DNA of 64,000 bases, taken from positions 62,001 to 126,000 of the forward strand of contig NZ_WNKG01000011.1 in assembly GCF_010119245.1 (NCBI RefSeq). Direction: 5' to 3'. Below are positions 8,441 to 17,337 of the stretch, piece after piece. This DNA is from Cyclobacterium salsum (GTDB taxonomy: Bacteria > Bacteroidota > Bacteroidia > Cytophagales > Cyclobacteriaceae). Within the stretch, counting starts at the first letter, position 1, and the number at the start of each line of letters is the position of its first letter. The notes beneath the pieces were generated by a model. That model was not told the origin of the DNA. It worked only from the letters and a program-made list of their open reading frames with translations, and did not search any database. Made by a program: the position numbers and the translations under genes.

Positions 8441-9580
8441 ATGGATTTCGATTTGACCGAAGAGCACCTGGCTGTAATGGAGGCTGCCCGGGAATTTGCA
8501 AAGACTCACCTGTTACCCGGTGTCGTCGAAAGGGATATCCAAGCCACATTCCCTAAGGAACTAACAGCGATGATGGGCGAAATGGGCTTTATGGGTATGA
8601 TGACTCGACCTGAATATGGCGGAGGGGGAATGGACACCATTTCCTATGTACTGGCCATAGAGGAGATTTCCAAAATCGATGCGTCTGCCGGTGTAATCAT
8701 GTCTGTCAATAATTCCCTGGTATGCTGGGGAATTGAAAAATATGCGAGCGAGCAACAAAAAAAGAAATACCTGATCCCTTTGGCAGGCGGAAAATTACTG
8801 GGAGCCTTCGCCTTGTCCGAGCCAGAAGCTGGATCTGATGCTACTTCTCAAAAGACCACCGCCGAAGACATGGGAGATCATTACCTGCTCAATGGAACAA
8901 AAAACTGGATCACCAATGGAAATTCTTCTGCTATCTGTTTGGTCCTGGCACAAACCGATCCATCCAAGGGGCATCGGGGCATGTCTGTATTTATAGTGGA
9001 AAAAGGATGGGCAGGATTTGAGGTGGGCGTTAAGGAAGACAAAATGGGCATCCGGGCATCCGACACCCATTCACTGATGTTTACCAACGTCAAAGTCCCC
9101 AAAGAAAACCGAATCGGTGATGAGGGTATTGGATTCCGGTATGCGATGGAAACCCTGGACGGGGGCAGAATTGGAATCGCTGCGCAGGCACTTGGCATTG
9201 CGGAAGGAGCTTACGAAAGGGCCCTGAACTACTCCAAAGAGCGAAAAACCTTTGGTAAACCCATCTGTGAACACCAGGCCATTCAATTTAAACTAGCTGA
9301 CATGGCTACAGAAATTGAAGCGGCCCGACTGCTGTGCTACGAGGCCGCCTTTGCCAAAGACCGGGGAAGGGATTACTCAAAATGGAGTGCCATGGCCAAA
9401 TTGTACTCCTCAAAGGTGGCGATGGAAGTCACTTCAGAGGCTATTCAGATCCACGGAGGATATGGATATGTGCGGGAATACCAGGTAGAACGCATGATGC
9501 GGGACGCGAAAATTACACAAATCTATGAAGGCACTTCAGAAATTCAAAAAATAGTTATATCGAGAAACATTTTAAGATAA
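8441..9580 (+). CDS. Acyl-CoA dehydrogenase
   Basis: This flavoprotein oxidises acyl-CoA to the trans-2-enoyl form in fatty-acid or branched-chain amino-acid breakdown. The 379 residues have the full domain order: N-terminal helical domain (1-110), FAD-binding middle domain with AFALSEPEAGSDATSQKTTA and NGTKNWITNG, and C-terminal helical domain with GGRIGIAAQALGIAEGAYERAL and RKTFGKPICEHQAIQFKLADM. The catalytic base is probably E363 in IYEGTSEIQKIVISRNI, the position used by short-chain/butyryl-type enzymes. Substrate chain length cannot be told. It stands alone. Confidence 0.93.
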   Translation: MDFDLTEEHLAVMEAAREFAKTHLLPGVVERDIQATFPKELTAMMGEMGFMGMMTRPEYGGGGMDTISYVLAIEEISKIDASAGVIMSVNNSLVCWGIEKYASEQQKKKYLIPLAGGKLLGAFALSEPEAGSDATSQKTTAEDMGDHYLLNGTKNWITNGNSSAICLVLAQTDPSKGHRGMSVFIVEKGWAGFEVGVKEDKMGIRASDTHSLMFTNVKVPKENRIGDEGIGFRYAMETLDGGRIGIAAQALGIAEGAYERALNYSKERKTFGKPICEHQAIQFKLADMATEIEAARLLCYEAAFAKDRGRDYSKWSAMAKLYSSKVAMEVTSEAIQIHGGYGYVREYQVERMMRDAKITQIYEGTSEIQKIVISRNILR

Positions 9581-9720
9581 TTGTATAAGCTGTGGATTTT
9601 TAAAAATATATATTAATTTTCATATCGAAATTTAGTTTATTCTAATTTTTTATCTATAATTGTCATCACAAATCAGAAAAAAAATATACTTTTACAAAAA
9701 TAAACCTAAAGGCACTGATC

Positions 9721-10650
9721 ATGGAATATTACAATAAGGTGATTGAGTCGGTTGGGGTAAGGTACGTTAAAGGAAATAACTTCAAGATAGAGCGGCCAGT
9801 AACCATCACCGACTATGCAGATTCTGAAAACACAGCCATCCTGCTTCACAGGGGTTCGCTTAACTTCGGGGATGACCAAGAATCTGTTAATGAAGGGGAA
9901 ATACTTTTTATACCTGCTGGAAGGTCTACTCGTGTTTCTTTTGGTACCGTAACCAAGAGAAATGAAACCAATAACGAAAGTTTCCTGGAGAATAAGAAAA
10001 AATACCTACAGACCATTAGCTTTAAAGACATCAAAAACGTGGAGGACGATTGCATCACCTCCGTTACGTTTGAAGCAAAGGTTTTTGATGTAGTCAATTT
10101 CTTTAATTCCTTGGGCATACCTGCCTTTGTCATTCGATTCAATGACCGAATTGCTTCCATTCTGGAAGATGTGGTAAAAGAATCCGAGCAGAATACACCG
10201 GGTAAAGAACGGGTTATCAAGCTGTACACAGAGCTTTTAGTGGTAGAATTAGTTCGCCATATCCTGAAAAACAGGCTATTTGTGGAAGAATTATCGACCA
10301 ACAGCACCTACTTCAAAGACCCCAGACTCATCGACATGTTCAATTACATCAAAAAGAACATTGGAGGAGATCTTTCCAACAAGGTATTGGCAAAAGTGGC
10401 CAATGTGTCCGAAGATTATGTGGGACAGTATTTCAAGATGCTCACGGGTATCAACCCTCAGGACTACATCGAATACCAACGAATGGAAGCAGCGGTAGAA
10501 TTGTTAAGGACCACCAAGAAAAGCATTCGGGATATTGGAAAAGAAGTAGGGTATAAGGATACCGCCTATTTCTGCCGAAGATTTAAAATGATGTACGGAC
10601 TTCCTGCAGGGAAAATGAGAAGAAGAGAATCTTTAATTAACGTTCAATGA
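9721..10650 (+). CDS. AraC-family transcriptional regulator
   Basis: The C-terminal 100 residues form an AraC/XylS double helix-turn-helix. The first HTH is LSNKVLAKVANVSEDYVGQYF with the linker TGINPQDYIEYQRMEAA. The second is SIRDIGKEVGYKDTAYFCRRFKMMYGLPAGKMR. The N-terminal 100 or so residues look like a small cupin-type sensor (AILLHRGSLNFG, VNEGEILFIPAGRSTRVSFG). The promoter region contains TACTTTTA, one base off the -7 consensus, at 9687-9694. Its stop overlaps the end of the convergent GGGPS gene by 18 nt and its terminator lies inside that gene. The target is unknown; nothing ties it to the amide locus. Confidence 0.9.
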   Translation: MEYYNKVIESVGVRYVKGNNFKIERPVTITDYADSENTAILLHRGSLNFGDDQESVNEGEILFIPAGRSTRVSFGTVTKRNETNNESFLENKKKYLQTISFKDIKNVEDDCITSVTFEAKVFDVVNFFNSLGIPAFVIRFNDRIASILEDVVKESEQNTPGKERVIKLYTELLVVELVRHILKNRLFVEELSTNSTYFKDPRLIDMFNYIKKNIGGDLSNKVLAKVANVSEDYVGQYFKMLTGINPQDYIEYQRMEAAVELLRTTKKSIRDIGKEVGYKDTAYFCRRFKMMYGLPAGKMRRRESLINVQ

Positions 10651-11412
10651 GGCGTTATAACATCGCAAAAAATGAAAAACCTCGGCTATCAGTTCGGGGT
10701 TTTTTTCTGCCCCATTCCCTATGACTAACAAGTCTGCGCCCGCCTCCCAGGCATTTTGTGCTTTGGATAGGGAATTAATACCGCCTCCTACGATGAGCGG
10801 GGAGCCAATACATTTACGAACTGCCCGGATCATTTCCGGCGGAACCGGAAGGTGGGCACCACTTCCGGCATCCAGATAAAACAGCGACAAGCCCAGGAAT
10901 TTTCCGGCAAGTGCAGTCGCTACCGCTAAATCTTCTTTATCCCGGGGAATCGGTATGGTTTGGCTAATGTACTCCACGCTCGTGGGCCGCCCTCCGTTTA
11001 CCAACATGTAACCCGTGGGCAGGATCTCTAATCCACTCCTGGAAAGGGCGGGCGCAGCAAGAACATGTTGTCCTATCAATAATTCGGGGTTTCTTCCGGA
11101 AATGAGGGATAAAAACAAGATGGCATCTGCTTCTTCAGATACCTGCATGGCACTTCCGGGAAAAAGGACTACCGGTACTCCATATTCGTTAACCTGCTTC
11201 AGTTTATTTATACAGATCGCCAGCTTTTCCGGATTGACCAAACTGCCACCGACAAAAAAATAATCCAGCGGGAAGGAAGCATATTTTTCAGCTTGTTTCA
11301 GCCAGCGACCTTGTCTATCCATCTTTTCAGGATCGATCAGCAAGGCCAGACTTTTAGTCCCTTCCTTGCTTCGCTGATAAAGCAATTCCTTTAACTCAAT
11401 TCTTTGATTCAT
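10633..11412 (-). CDS. Geranylgeranylglyceryl / heptaprenylglyceryl phosphate synthase family protein
   Basis: This TIM-barrel prenyltransferase family makes the ether bond between glycerol-1-phosphate and a polyprenyl chain, the first step of archaeal lipids; bacterial homologues include PcrB. The 259 residues carry the family's landmarks: LALLIDPEKMDRQG near the start, DYFFVGGSLV, VVLFPGSAMQVS, LSLFYLDAGSGAHLPVP, PLIVGGGINS and the phosphate-binding end LLVIGNGAEKNPELI. Bacteroidota carry such genes, and the prenyl chain length used cannot be read here. It is the last gene of a three-gene minus-strand unit, overlapping the small membrane protein upstream by 17 nt. Confidence 0.9.
   Translation of the reverse strand: MNQRIELKELLYQRSKEGTKSLALLIDPEKMDRQGRWLKQAEKYASFPLDYFFVGGSLVNPEKLAICINKLKQVNEYGVPVVLFPGSAMQVSEEADAILFLSLISGRNPELLIGQHVLAAPALSRSGLEILPTGYMLVNGGRPTSVEYISQTIPIPRDKEDLAVATALAGKFLGLSLFYLDAGSGAHLPVPPEMIRAVRKCIGSPLIVGGGINSLSKAQNAWEAGADLLVIGNGAEKNPELIAEVFHFLRCYNASLNVN
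10675..10706 (+). terminator. Intrinsic terminator of the AraC-family gene, embedded in the convergent GGGPS coding sequence
   Basis: AAAAACCTCG (10675-10684) pairs with CGGGGTTTT (10695-10703) with one U-G wobble, a 10-nt loop and a run of seven T residues to 10706. It lies 25 nt after the AraC-gene stop and within the last codons of the minus-strand GGGPS gene. Confidence 0.7.
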
Positions 11413-11728
11413 CTTCTTTGCCCATGTTGGCTACAAAATTCTCTATCAGCCGGGCTTTACCGTAATCAAATGCCATCCAAAATAGCCTGTTCCGGATGTT
11501 TCGAAAGAAGGAGTACCCTCTTTTCTTTTTCTTTTTGATCTTCTCTTTGTGTTCGTCACGCTTACCGCTTCTGGAAAGCAACTTTACCGATCCCACTGCC
11601 AGAAGCCCTCCGAGCAATGCAATGCCCGCTACTTTCACATAAACTTGCGAATCCTGTTTCAGTAATTCAAGTTGTTTCTGAAGCGTCTGCTCCAGCTCCT
11701 CCGATTGCCTTTTTAATGCCTCATCCAT
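11396..11728 (-). CDS. Small coiled-coil/membrane protein of unknown function
   Basis: The 110 residues begin with a likely coiled coil (MDEALKRQSEELEQTLQKQLELLKQ), followed by a hydrophobic segment VYVKVAGIALLGGLLAVGSVKLL and a very basic patch (about 55-70, rich in K and R). The end is mixed helical (RLFWMAFDYGKARLIENFVANMG). I do not recognise a family. It lies 8 nt after the holin-like gene and overlaps GGGPS, so the three genes are almost certainly one unit. This small-membrane-protein pair resembles cell-envelope gene pairs often found together in Bacteroidota. Confidence 0.7.
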   Translation of the reverse strand: MDEALKRQSEELEQTLQKQLELLKQDSQVYVKVAGIALLGGLLAVGSVKLLSRSGKRDEHKEKIKKKKKRGYSFFRNIRNRLFWMAFDYGKARLIENFVANMGKEDESKN

Positions 11729-11736
11729 TATCAGTC

Positions 11737-12078
11737 TCAGTCCTTTTTATTATCAAATAAAAACACGTATTTGGAAAGCGAGTTTTTTAATAGCTTTTGA
11801 AAAAAGGAGGCATTTCTTATCAGGTACAAGACAATAAAGAGTGCCAAATATATTCCCGTCAGTAACAAAAAGCCCACGGAACTGCTTCCATAAATCTCAC
11901 TAAAATAAAAGGCCAGAGAGATACTGCCAAATAGCAGGATAAAAGATGCCGACAAGACCATCATCACCAATACCCCCACTCGGGCGGCCATGCTGCTGAT
12001 CTGATCGGCTATTTCAGATTTTATGATATTAAACCTTACTTCAATTAGTTTCTTTAGGGTAGAAATGATTTCCATCAT
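11737..12078 (-). CDS. Phage-holin-family-like small membrane protein (Holin-X type)
   Basis: The 113-residue protein has an amphipathic N-terminal helix (STLKKLIEVRFNIIKSEIADQISSMAARV), two hydrophobic membrane spans (VGVLVMMVLSASFILLFGSISLAFYF and VGFLLLTGIYLALFIVLYLI) and a charged tail. This is the layout of the putative Holin-X family. Such chromosomal proteins are not thought to be lytic phage holins. There is no phage context here. It is the first gene of a unit with the small membrane protein and GGGPS. Confidence 0.7.
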   Translation of the reverse strand: MMEIISTLKKLIEVRFNIIKSEIADQISSMAARVGVLVMMVLSASFILLFGSISLAFYFSEIYGSSSVGFLLLTGIYLALFIVLYLIRNASFFQKLLKNSLSKYVFLFDNKKD

Positions 12079-12344
12079 ATCGATTTAGTGGTGAATGATC
12101 TCATATACAAATTAAGTTACTATTTTACCTCACAAAAACCTTGCTATTGGTAATATAAAGAATCTTTTTCAAAAATTTCGACCAGAGAACCTGCTGCAGA
12201 AATTATTTTTCTCCGGTATAATCCGGGTATCCCGAATAGCAAAATCTACACCGAAGTAAGAACCCATCCCAGCGACAAGGTGTTATCCCTTTGATCAAAG
12301 AAATCCTACGGTAAAGTTGTCTAAAACAAAATTAAAATAATTCA

Positions 12345-12971
12345 ATGACTATAGAAATTTGGAGTGACATTGTTTGCCCTTTTTGCTATTTGGGAAAGCG
12401 AAAATTAGAAAAAGCCATGGAGGAATTTGAACATCGGGATTCCATCGATGTGACCTATAAAAGCTATCAATTGATGCCCCATGTAAAAACCGAACCGGGA
12501 CTTTCCATCAATGCGTTTCTTGCCAGAGAAAAAGGAATGAGTCTGGACCAGGCCCGGCAGATGAACGAGTACGTTACCGAACAGGCAGCCGCCCTGGACT
12601 TACGCTATCGCCTGGACAATGCCGTAGTGGCCAATACCTTCCGGGCTCACCGCCTGCTTCACCATGCAAAAAATCAGGAGAAGCAGGTAGAAACAAAAGA
12701 AAGACTTCTAAAAGCATACTTTACAGAAGGTAAAAATATCGACGATAGGAATACCCTGCTGGAATTGGCAACCGACATCGGCCTCACTGATTCCGAGAAA
12801 GTACTTGATAGCGATGAATACGCGTTGGATGTTCGTAAAGACATCCTGGAATCCCGCCAGTTAGGAGTGAAGGGCGTTCCATTTTTCGTCTTTGACAGAA
12901 AATATGCCATCAGCGGTGCCCAGGATTTGAGCGTGTTTTCCAAAACCCTGAAGCAGGCGTTTGAGCAATAA
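12345..12971 (+). CDS. DsbA-family oxidoreductase (FrnE-like)
   Basis: This 208-residue thioredoxin-fold protein has a CPFC redox motif at C11-P-F-C14 in EIWSDIVCPFCYLGKRKLEKA and the family's cis-proline-containing VKGVPFFVFDRKYAISGAQ near the end. The middle is the helical insertion of the DsbA/FrnE group (2-hydroxychromene-2-carboxylate isomerase/DsbA-like). There is no signal peptide, so it acts in the cytoplasm, as FrnE proteins do. It is 60 nt upstream of the carotenoid desaturase gene in the same direction; no functional link is known. Confidence 0.9.
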   Translation: MTIEIWSDIVCPFCYLGKRKLEKAMEEFEHRDSIDVTYKSYQLMPHVKTEPGLSINAFLAREKGMSLDQARQMNEYVTEQAAALDLRYRLDNAVVANTFRAHRLLHHAKNQEKQVETKERLLKAYFTEGKNIDDRNTLLELATDIGLTDSEKVLDSDEYALDVRKDILESRQLGVKGVPFFVFDRKYAISGAQDLSVFSKTLKQAFEQ

Positions 12972-13031
12972 AAATGAAAAGATGCAAACGAAGAGAGATG
13001 AACTCTTTGGATTTCTTTTAGTTTTACCCTT

Positions 13032-14519
13032 ATGAAAAACCAAGTAATCATTATTGGTTCAGGCATAGCCGGACTGGCCAGCAGCATCCGACTTGCCAAT
13101 AAAGGATATCAGGTTCAGGTGTTTGAGGCGAATGCCTATCCCGGGGGAAAATTGGCTGAGATTAGGCAGGGTGGCTACCGGTTTGATACCGGGCCCTCTT
13201 TATTCACCTTGCCGGAACAAGTGGAAGAATTGTTCACCCTATCGGGTAAAAACCCTCCGGATCATTTCAGCTACATTAGGTTGCCTGTAAACTGTCATTA
13301 TTTCTGGGAAGACGGAACCCACATAAAAGCCTATTCCGATACCGGTAAATTTGCTGAAGAAGTAGCATCGAAATTGGGGGAAAAACGCGAAAATATTCTT
13401 CAGGCTCTTGAAAATGCTTCCTTTATCTACAAATACCTTTCCCCCCTCTTTATGCACCGATCCCTACACCGGATCGGTACCTGGGTTGGCAGCAATGCGT
13501 TGAAAGCTTATGTACGTTTGGGTAAGCTAGGTTTGTTTCAAACCATGAACGAGTCTAACCAAAAGCAATTTACCCATCCTAAGATGGTTCAATTGTTTAA
13601 TCGTTATGCAACCTACAATGGGTCCAATCCTTACCAAACGCCGGCCACCTTGAATATTATTCCCCACCTGGAATTTAACAGAGGAGCCTATTTTCCGGAA
13701 AAGGGCATGCATGCTATTACGGAAAGCCTCTACAAGCTAGCATGTGAACTTGGCGTTCAATTCCATTTTAACCAAAAAGTGGAGAAAATAGTCGTTGAAA
13801 AAAATCGGGCTAAAGGGATCCAGGTGAACGGGAAGGTTCATAAGGCTGATTTGCTGGTCAATAATATGGATATGGTAAATGCCTATAAAACCCTGCTTAA
13901 AGACCAGCAACAACCAACGCGTCTATTGCAGCAACCCAAATCAAGCTCGGCTTTGATTTTTTACTGGGGCATCAAAAAAACGTTTCCCGAACTGGACCTG
14001 CATAACATTTTATTTAGTGAGGACTATAAAGAGGAGTTTGACCATATCTTTTCGAAAAAAACGATTTATAGGGACCCTACCGTATACATTAACATCACAT
14101 CAGTTTATAAAAAAGATGATGCCCCTGCCGACTGCATGAACTGGTTTACGATGATCAATGTCCCCAATAATCAGGGACAGGATTGGACACTGCTAACATC
14201 CCGTGCCCGATCAGCCATCATTGAAAAAATCAACCGTACTCTGAACACCGACATTGAACCACTAATTGAGGTGGAGGAACTACTCGACCCCATTACCATT
14301 GAAACAAAAACCGCTTCCGCAAATGGGGCCCTCTATGGAAACAGCTCTAATAATCGGTACGCTGCCTTTTTACGGCATGCTAATCACTCCCGGATTAAGG
14401 GTTTGTATTTTTGCGGAGGTAGTGTGCATCCGGGTGGAGGCATTCCGCTTTGCTTGTTATCTGCCAAAATAATGGCTGAAATGATTCCGGAGAATCAAGG
14501 ATCAACCAACACTTTATAG
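13032..14519 (+). CDS. crtD: Phytoene-desaturase-family FAD oxidoreductase, probably 1-hydroxycarotenoid 3,4-desaturase
   Basis: The 495-residue protein opens with a dinucleotide-binding motif, VIIIGSGIAGLASSIRLANKGYQVQVFEANAYPGGK, and ends with the carotenoid-desaturase signature GLYFCGGSVHPGGGIPLCLLSAK. It belongs to the CrtI-type superfamily. Segments such as YRFDTGPSLFTLP, CHYFWEDGT, NRYATYNGSNPYQTPATLNIIPHLE and FPEKGMHAITESL match the CrtD branch known in Bacteroidota better than CrtI, from my memory of those sequences; the exact reaction is inference. No other carotenoid gene is in the window. It overlaps the convergent transglycosylase gene by 25 nt. Confidence 0.8.
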   Translation: MKNQVIIIGSGIAGLASSIRLANKGYQVQVFEANAYPGGKLAEIRQGGYRFDTGPSLFTLPEQVEELFTLSGKNPPDHFSYIRLPVNCHYFWEDGTHIKAYSDTGKFAEEVASKLGEKRENILQALENASFIYKYLSPLFMHRSLHRIGTWVGSNALKAYVRLGKLGLFQTMNESNQKQFTHPKMVQLFNRYATYNGSNPYQTPATLNIIPHLEFNRGAYFPEKGMHAITESLYKLACELGVQFHFNQKVEKIVVEKNRAKGIQVNGKVHKADLLVNNMDMVNAYKTLLKDQQQPTRLLQQPKSSSALIFYWGIKKTFPELDLHNILFSEDYKEEFDHIFSKKTIYRDPTVYINITSVYKKDDAPADCMNWFTMINVPNNQGQDWTLLTSRARSAIIEKINRTLNTDIEPLIEVEELLDPITIETKTASANGALYGNSSNNRYAAFLRHANHSRIKGLYFCGGSVHPGGGIPLCLLSAKIMAEMIPENQGSTNTL

Positions 14520-15895
14520 GATTCATACAAACCATACACTTCCCGTACATAGCGGACAGTTACGTGCCCTTTGGCATAACCGCTTTTCACCCAGGGATCA
14601 CGGTAAATTTCCGGTTGGGACTTCCTTTCCAGGTAATAGGCCACATTCTCCCAGCGGCGCGTATCCTTCCCATATTTGTAGGCCAATCGCCATGCATCCT
14701 GAACGTGACCATGGCCGACATTGTAGGAGGCCAAAATAAATTTTATCCGTTGGGTATTATCTGGCACCCTTTCCATCCAGAAACCATCCAGGTATTTCAG
14801 GTAGTTCACTCCCCCTCTTAAACTTTCATTGGGATTGTTAGGGTCCCTTACGCCAAAGCGTTGAAGGGTAACGGGCATGAGTTGTAATAAACCTACTGCA
14901 CCTGCATAGGATACGGCGGAAGTATTAAACCTACTTTCTTTGTAAACAAGGGCAGAGAGAAGCCGCCAGTCCCAGCCCAGTTGGTCTGCGCCCGCTTTAA
15001 TGATTTCATCGTAGGGAGAAATACTCCCACCTGAGACGGATGAAAAGGCTGAAGAGGACCGGTAGACGCTATTCTTTTTGTTGAGGAAATATTTATTGTA
15101 TAGAATGGCCTGGTAGCCTGTTCGCTTGATTCGCTCCACCCATTCGTTGATTTTTCCCAATAATTCCGGAGAATTTTTCCTCACCGCCCAGGAAACAGGA
15201 TTGGAGGGACTGACCATGAGACTGACATCAAGGTTGTCGTAATAAGTGGCATTTACCAGTGCGATATCATCATCTACTACGGTATAATCAATTTCTTCCC
15301 GCACAACCTGAGTAATCAGGTTTTCGAGGCTGGTGTTTTCTTCCTGAAGGGCAAAATCCAACCGAAGGGAATCCTGCAGTGCCGTTAACCGAGACTGGTA
15401 TACCGTTCCCCTTTTAATGAAAACTTCCTTCCCGTCCAATTGCTTCAAGCTATCCAAATGGGTCTGATCTTTGCGTTGAACCAGAACGGTTTTCATTTGG
15501 CCCACCGGGTCCGTAAATGCGGCGTATTTTTTTCGTCGTTCGTTCACTTCAAAATTAATGGCAACAATATCTGCTCTTCCTTTATTCAACAACCGAAAGG
15601 CATCCTCCAGATCGTGTCTGACAATCAAACGCAGCCCTACTCCAAGTTGATTGGCCAGGTTACGAAGCATTTCAAACTCGTAGCCCATGGTCCTCCCCCG
15701 ATAGATATAATAGCTGGTGGATGAATTATCCACAATAGCCCGTAAGTATCCTCTGCTTTTAATAGCATCAAAGTCAATTTCAGCGGGTGATTCCCAAAAT
15801 TCAGGTTCGGTATCAGCATTTTCAGTGGGAGCACAGGCACTTATTCCGATGATCAGAAAAATCACCAACTGAAAAAAGAAACGAGTATTTGACAT
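14495..15895 (-). CDS. MltF-like lytic transglycosylase lipoprotein (substrate-binding domain plus SLT domain)
   Basis: This is a cell-wall enzyme that cleaves the glycan strand of peptidoglycan to the 1,6-anhydro form. The 466 residues begin with a lipoprotein signal ending at C21 (GISAC). Residues about 45-275 are a periplasmic solute-binding domain, seen from GYLRAIVDNSSTSYYIYRGRTMGYEFEML. Residues about 295-440 are an SLT domain with catalytic Glu at 320 in LVYKESRFNTSAVSYAGAVGLLQLMPVT and the later ASYNVGHGHVQDA motif. The domain order is that of Escherichia coli MltF. It is monocistronic and convergent with crtD. Confidence 0.9.
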   Translation of the reverse strand: MSNTRFFFQLVIFLIIGISACAPTENADTEPEFWESPAEIDFDAIKSRGYLRAIVDNSSTSYYIYRGRTMGYEFEMLRNLANQLGVGLRLIVRHDLEDAFRLLNKGRADIVAINFEVNERRKKYAAFTDPVGQMKTVLVQRKDQTHLDSLKQLDGKEVFIKRGTVYQSRLTALQDSLRLDFALQEENTSLENLITQVVREEIDYTVVDDDIALVNATYYDNLDVSLMVSPSNPVSWAVRKNSPELLGKINEWVERIKRTGYQAILYNKYFLNKKNSVYRSSSAFSSVSGGSISPYDEIIKAGADQLGWDWRLLSALVYKESRFNTSAVSYAGAVGLLQLMPVTLQRFGVRDPNNPNESLRGGVNYLKYLDGFWMERVPDNTQRIKFILASYNVGHGHVQDAWRLAYKYGKDTRRWENVAYYLERKSQPEIYRDPWVKSGYAKGHVTVRYVREVYGLYESYKVLVDP

Positions 15896-15956
15896 ACAAC
15901 AGGCGGTCCCAAAAGGACGTTGGTATATTCAATAATAGCTTTTTATCCTTAATAAA

Positions 15957-15994
15957 ACAAAAAAGGCCTGTTGGATTACCCCAGGCCTTTTTTT
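15957..15994 (-). terminator. Terminator of the RND efflux operon
   Basis: AAAAGGCCTG (15961-15970) pairs perfectly with CAGGCCTTTT (15982-15991) over a 10-bp stem with an 11-nt loop. Read on the minus strand it ends in a T-rich run. It lies just after the tolC-like stop and before the start of the MltF-like gene, and may work in both directions. Confidence 0.85.
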
Positions 15995-16013
15995 CTTTAC
16001 TTCCAAAAAAAAC

Positions 16014-17336
16014 TTAATTTTCTGTTTCAGGGAAATAAATTTTCCCTGAAAGCCGCATTAATTCAATTTCATTTTCCTTGATTGCAAACAGAGACTCGAT
16101 CAACCGGCTTTCTGCCTGCAATCGATTTACCTGTGCGTCACGGAATTCCAGGTAATTGGTAATCCCCAGCCGAAAACGATCCAAAGTGATATCTGCATTT
16201 TCAATCGCTACTTCGTAGTTATTTCTTTCGATTTCAAGCAGCCTTTTGCTATTTTGATACGTGTTGAAGGTCCGCTGCAAATCCGATAGCATCTGGTTTT
16301 CGTATTGCTCCATCAAATGCCTTTGGTTATTGATTTGAATCTTGGCTCCCTGAATTTGCCGGTTCAAAGAAAGACCACTGAAAAGATTTAAGCTAATGGT
16401 CGCCCCCAGGTTAATCCCCTGTTGTTCGTTGCTCAACAGAAATCCTGCGTCGGAATTCAGCGTATTATCATTGTAGGAACCATTTAAAGTGATGGTAGGT
16501 AAACGCTGCGCTCTCAATTCCTTGAGCTGTAGGTAGGCCACATTTTCCATGCGCTGAGTCACCAAAAACATCTTATTCTGGCTATAGGCATTTTCCCGCA
16601 ACTCCTCCATGGATAGGTCCTCCTTGATGGTAATGGTGTCTCTCACTGCAAAATTATCATCCAAGCCCAACGCCAGTAACTCATTGAGGTTTACTCTGGA
16701 ATTTTGAATCACCTGCTCCTGGGTTACCAAAGCAGTAAGGTCGGCATTATAATCTACCTGGGCGGCAAGAAAATCCCGCTTGGATGCCCTCCCAAATTCA
16801 TATTGGGCTTTGGCAATTTCCAGCCTTTCATCAGAAAGCTCCAAGGTATTGTTCAACACATCATACCTTTGCTGCTCCAGAACCAACCTGTAATAGGCCG
16901 TTGCTATTGCCGCTACGGTGTTCTCAATCACCACTTTGGCCTCCAGTTCACTCACCTCTGCCAATTTCCCTAACCTTTGCAGGGCTACTACCGCGTCCGC
17001 ACTAAACCCGTATATGGCTACAAGACTGTAATTATTGGTTCTTGTTTGCGCTCCGGGAATGATCCTGGGATTTTCAGGGTCATTGACAAAGGCCTGTTCG
17101 GTATCCTCTCGACGGTACCCCCTGGTATTGTTCACGTCGAGGGTTGGCATCAGCACACTGCTGCCTACCTTCCGGTCGTTTTCAGTCAACAAAACCTGGT
17201 TGGTGGCTATTTTAACGTCAAAGTTGTTTTCCAACCCAATCTCAACGGCTTTTTCAAAAGTCAATAATTCTTTTTCCTGTGCCAGAAGGCCGGAGGAAAA
17301 AACGATCAACACACTTAACAATAAAAATTTCTTCAT
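16014..17336 (-). CDS. TolC-family outer-membrane efflux protein
   Basis: This is the outer-membrane channel of the efflux system. The 440 residues start with a Sec signal peptide (MKKFLLLSVLIVFSSGLLAQ) and show the internal duplication of TolC: helical hairpins such as LELSDERLEIAKAQYEFGRASKRDFLAAQVDYNADL and, in the second half, NADITLDRFRLGITNYLEFRDAQVNRLQAESRL, each with the FxxGxxxxxxxxxAQ pattern. It starts 1 nt after the pump gene's stop and is the last gene of the operon, followed by a strong terminator. Confidence 0.92.
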   Translation of the reverse strand: MKKFLLLSVLIVFSSGLLAQEKELLTFEKAVEIGLENNFDVKIATNQVLLTENDRKVGSSVLMPTLDVNNTRGYRREDTEQAFVNDPENPRIIPGAQTRTNNYSLVAIYGFSADAVVALQRLGKLAEVSELEAKVVIENTVAAIATAYYRLVLEQQRYDVLNNTLELSDERLEIAKAQYEFGRASKRDFLAAQVDYNADLTALVTQEQVIQNSRVNLNELLALGLDDNFAVRDTITIKEDLSMEELRENAYSQNKMFLVTQRMENVAYLQLKELRAQRLPTITLNGSYNDNTLNSDAGFLLSNEQQGINLGATISLNLFSGLSLNRQIQGAKIQINNQRHLMEQYENQMLSDLQRTFNTYQNSKRLLEIERNNYEVAIENADITLDRFRLGITNYLEFRDAQVNRLQAESRLIESLFAIKENEIELMRLSGKIYFPETEN

Positions 17337-17337
17337 A

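Noticed and set aside
9687-9694. Full promoter for the AraC-family gene (TACTTTTA)
   Set aside because: It misses the final G of the -7 consensus and has no -33 box at the right distance, so it is noted in the gene entry but not listed as a feature.
11737-12078. Phage holin pointing to a prophage
   Set aside because: No other phage gene, integrase or attachment repeat is nearby, and the gene is in a unit with GGGPS.
12079-12344. tRNA or small-RNA gene in the 266-nt spacer before the FrnE-like gene
   Set aside because: No cloverleaf arms, CCA end or strong hairpin with a T tract could be recognised.
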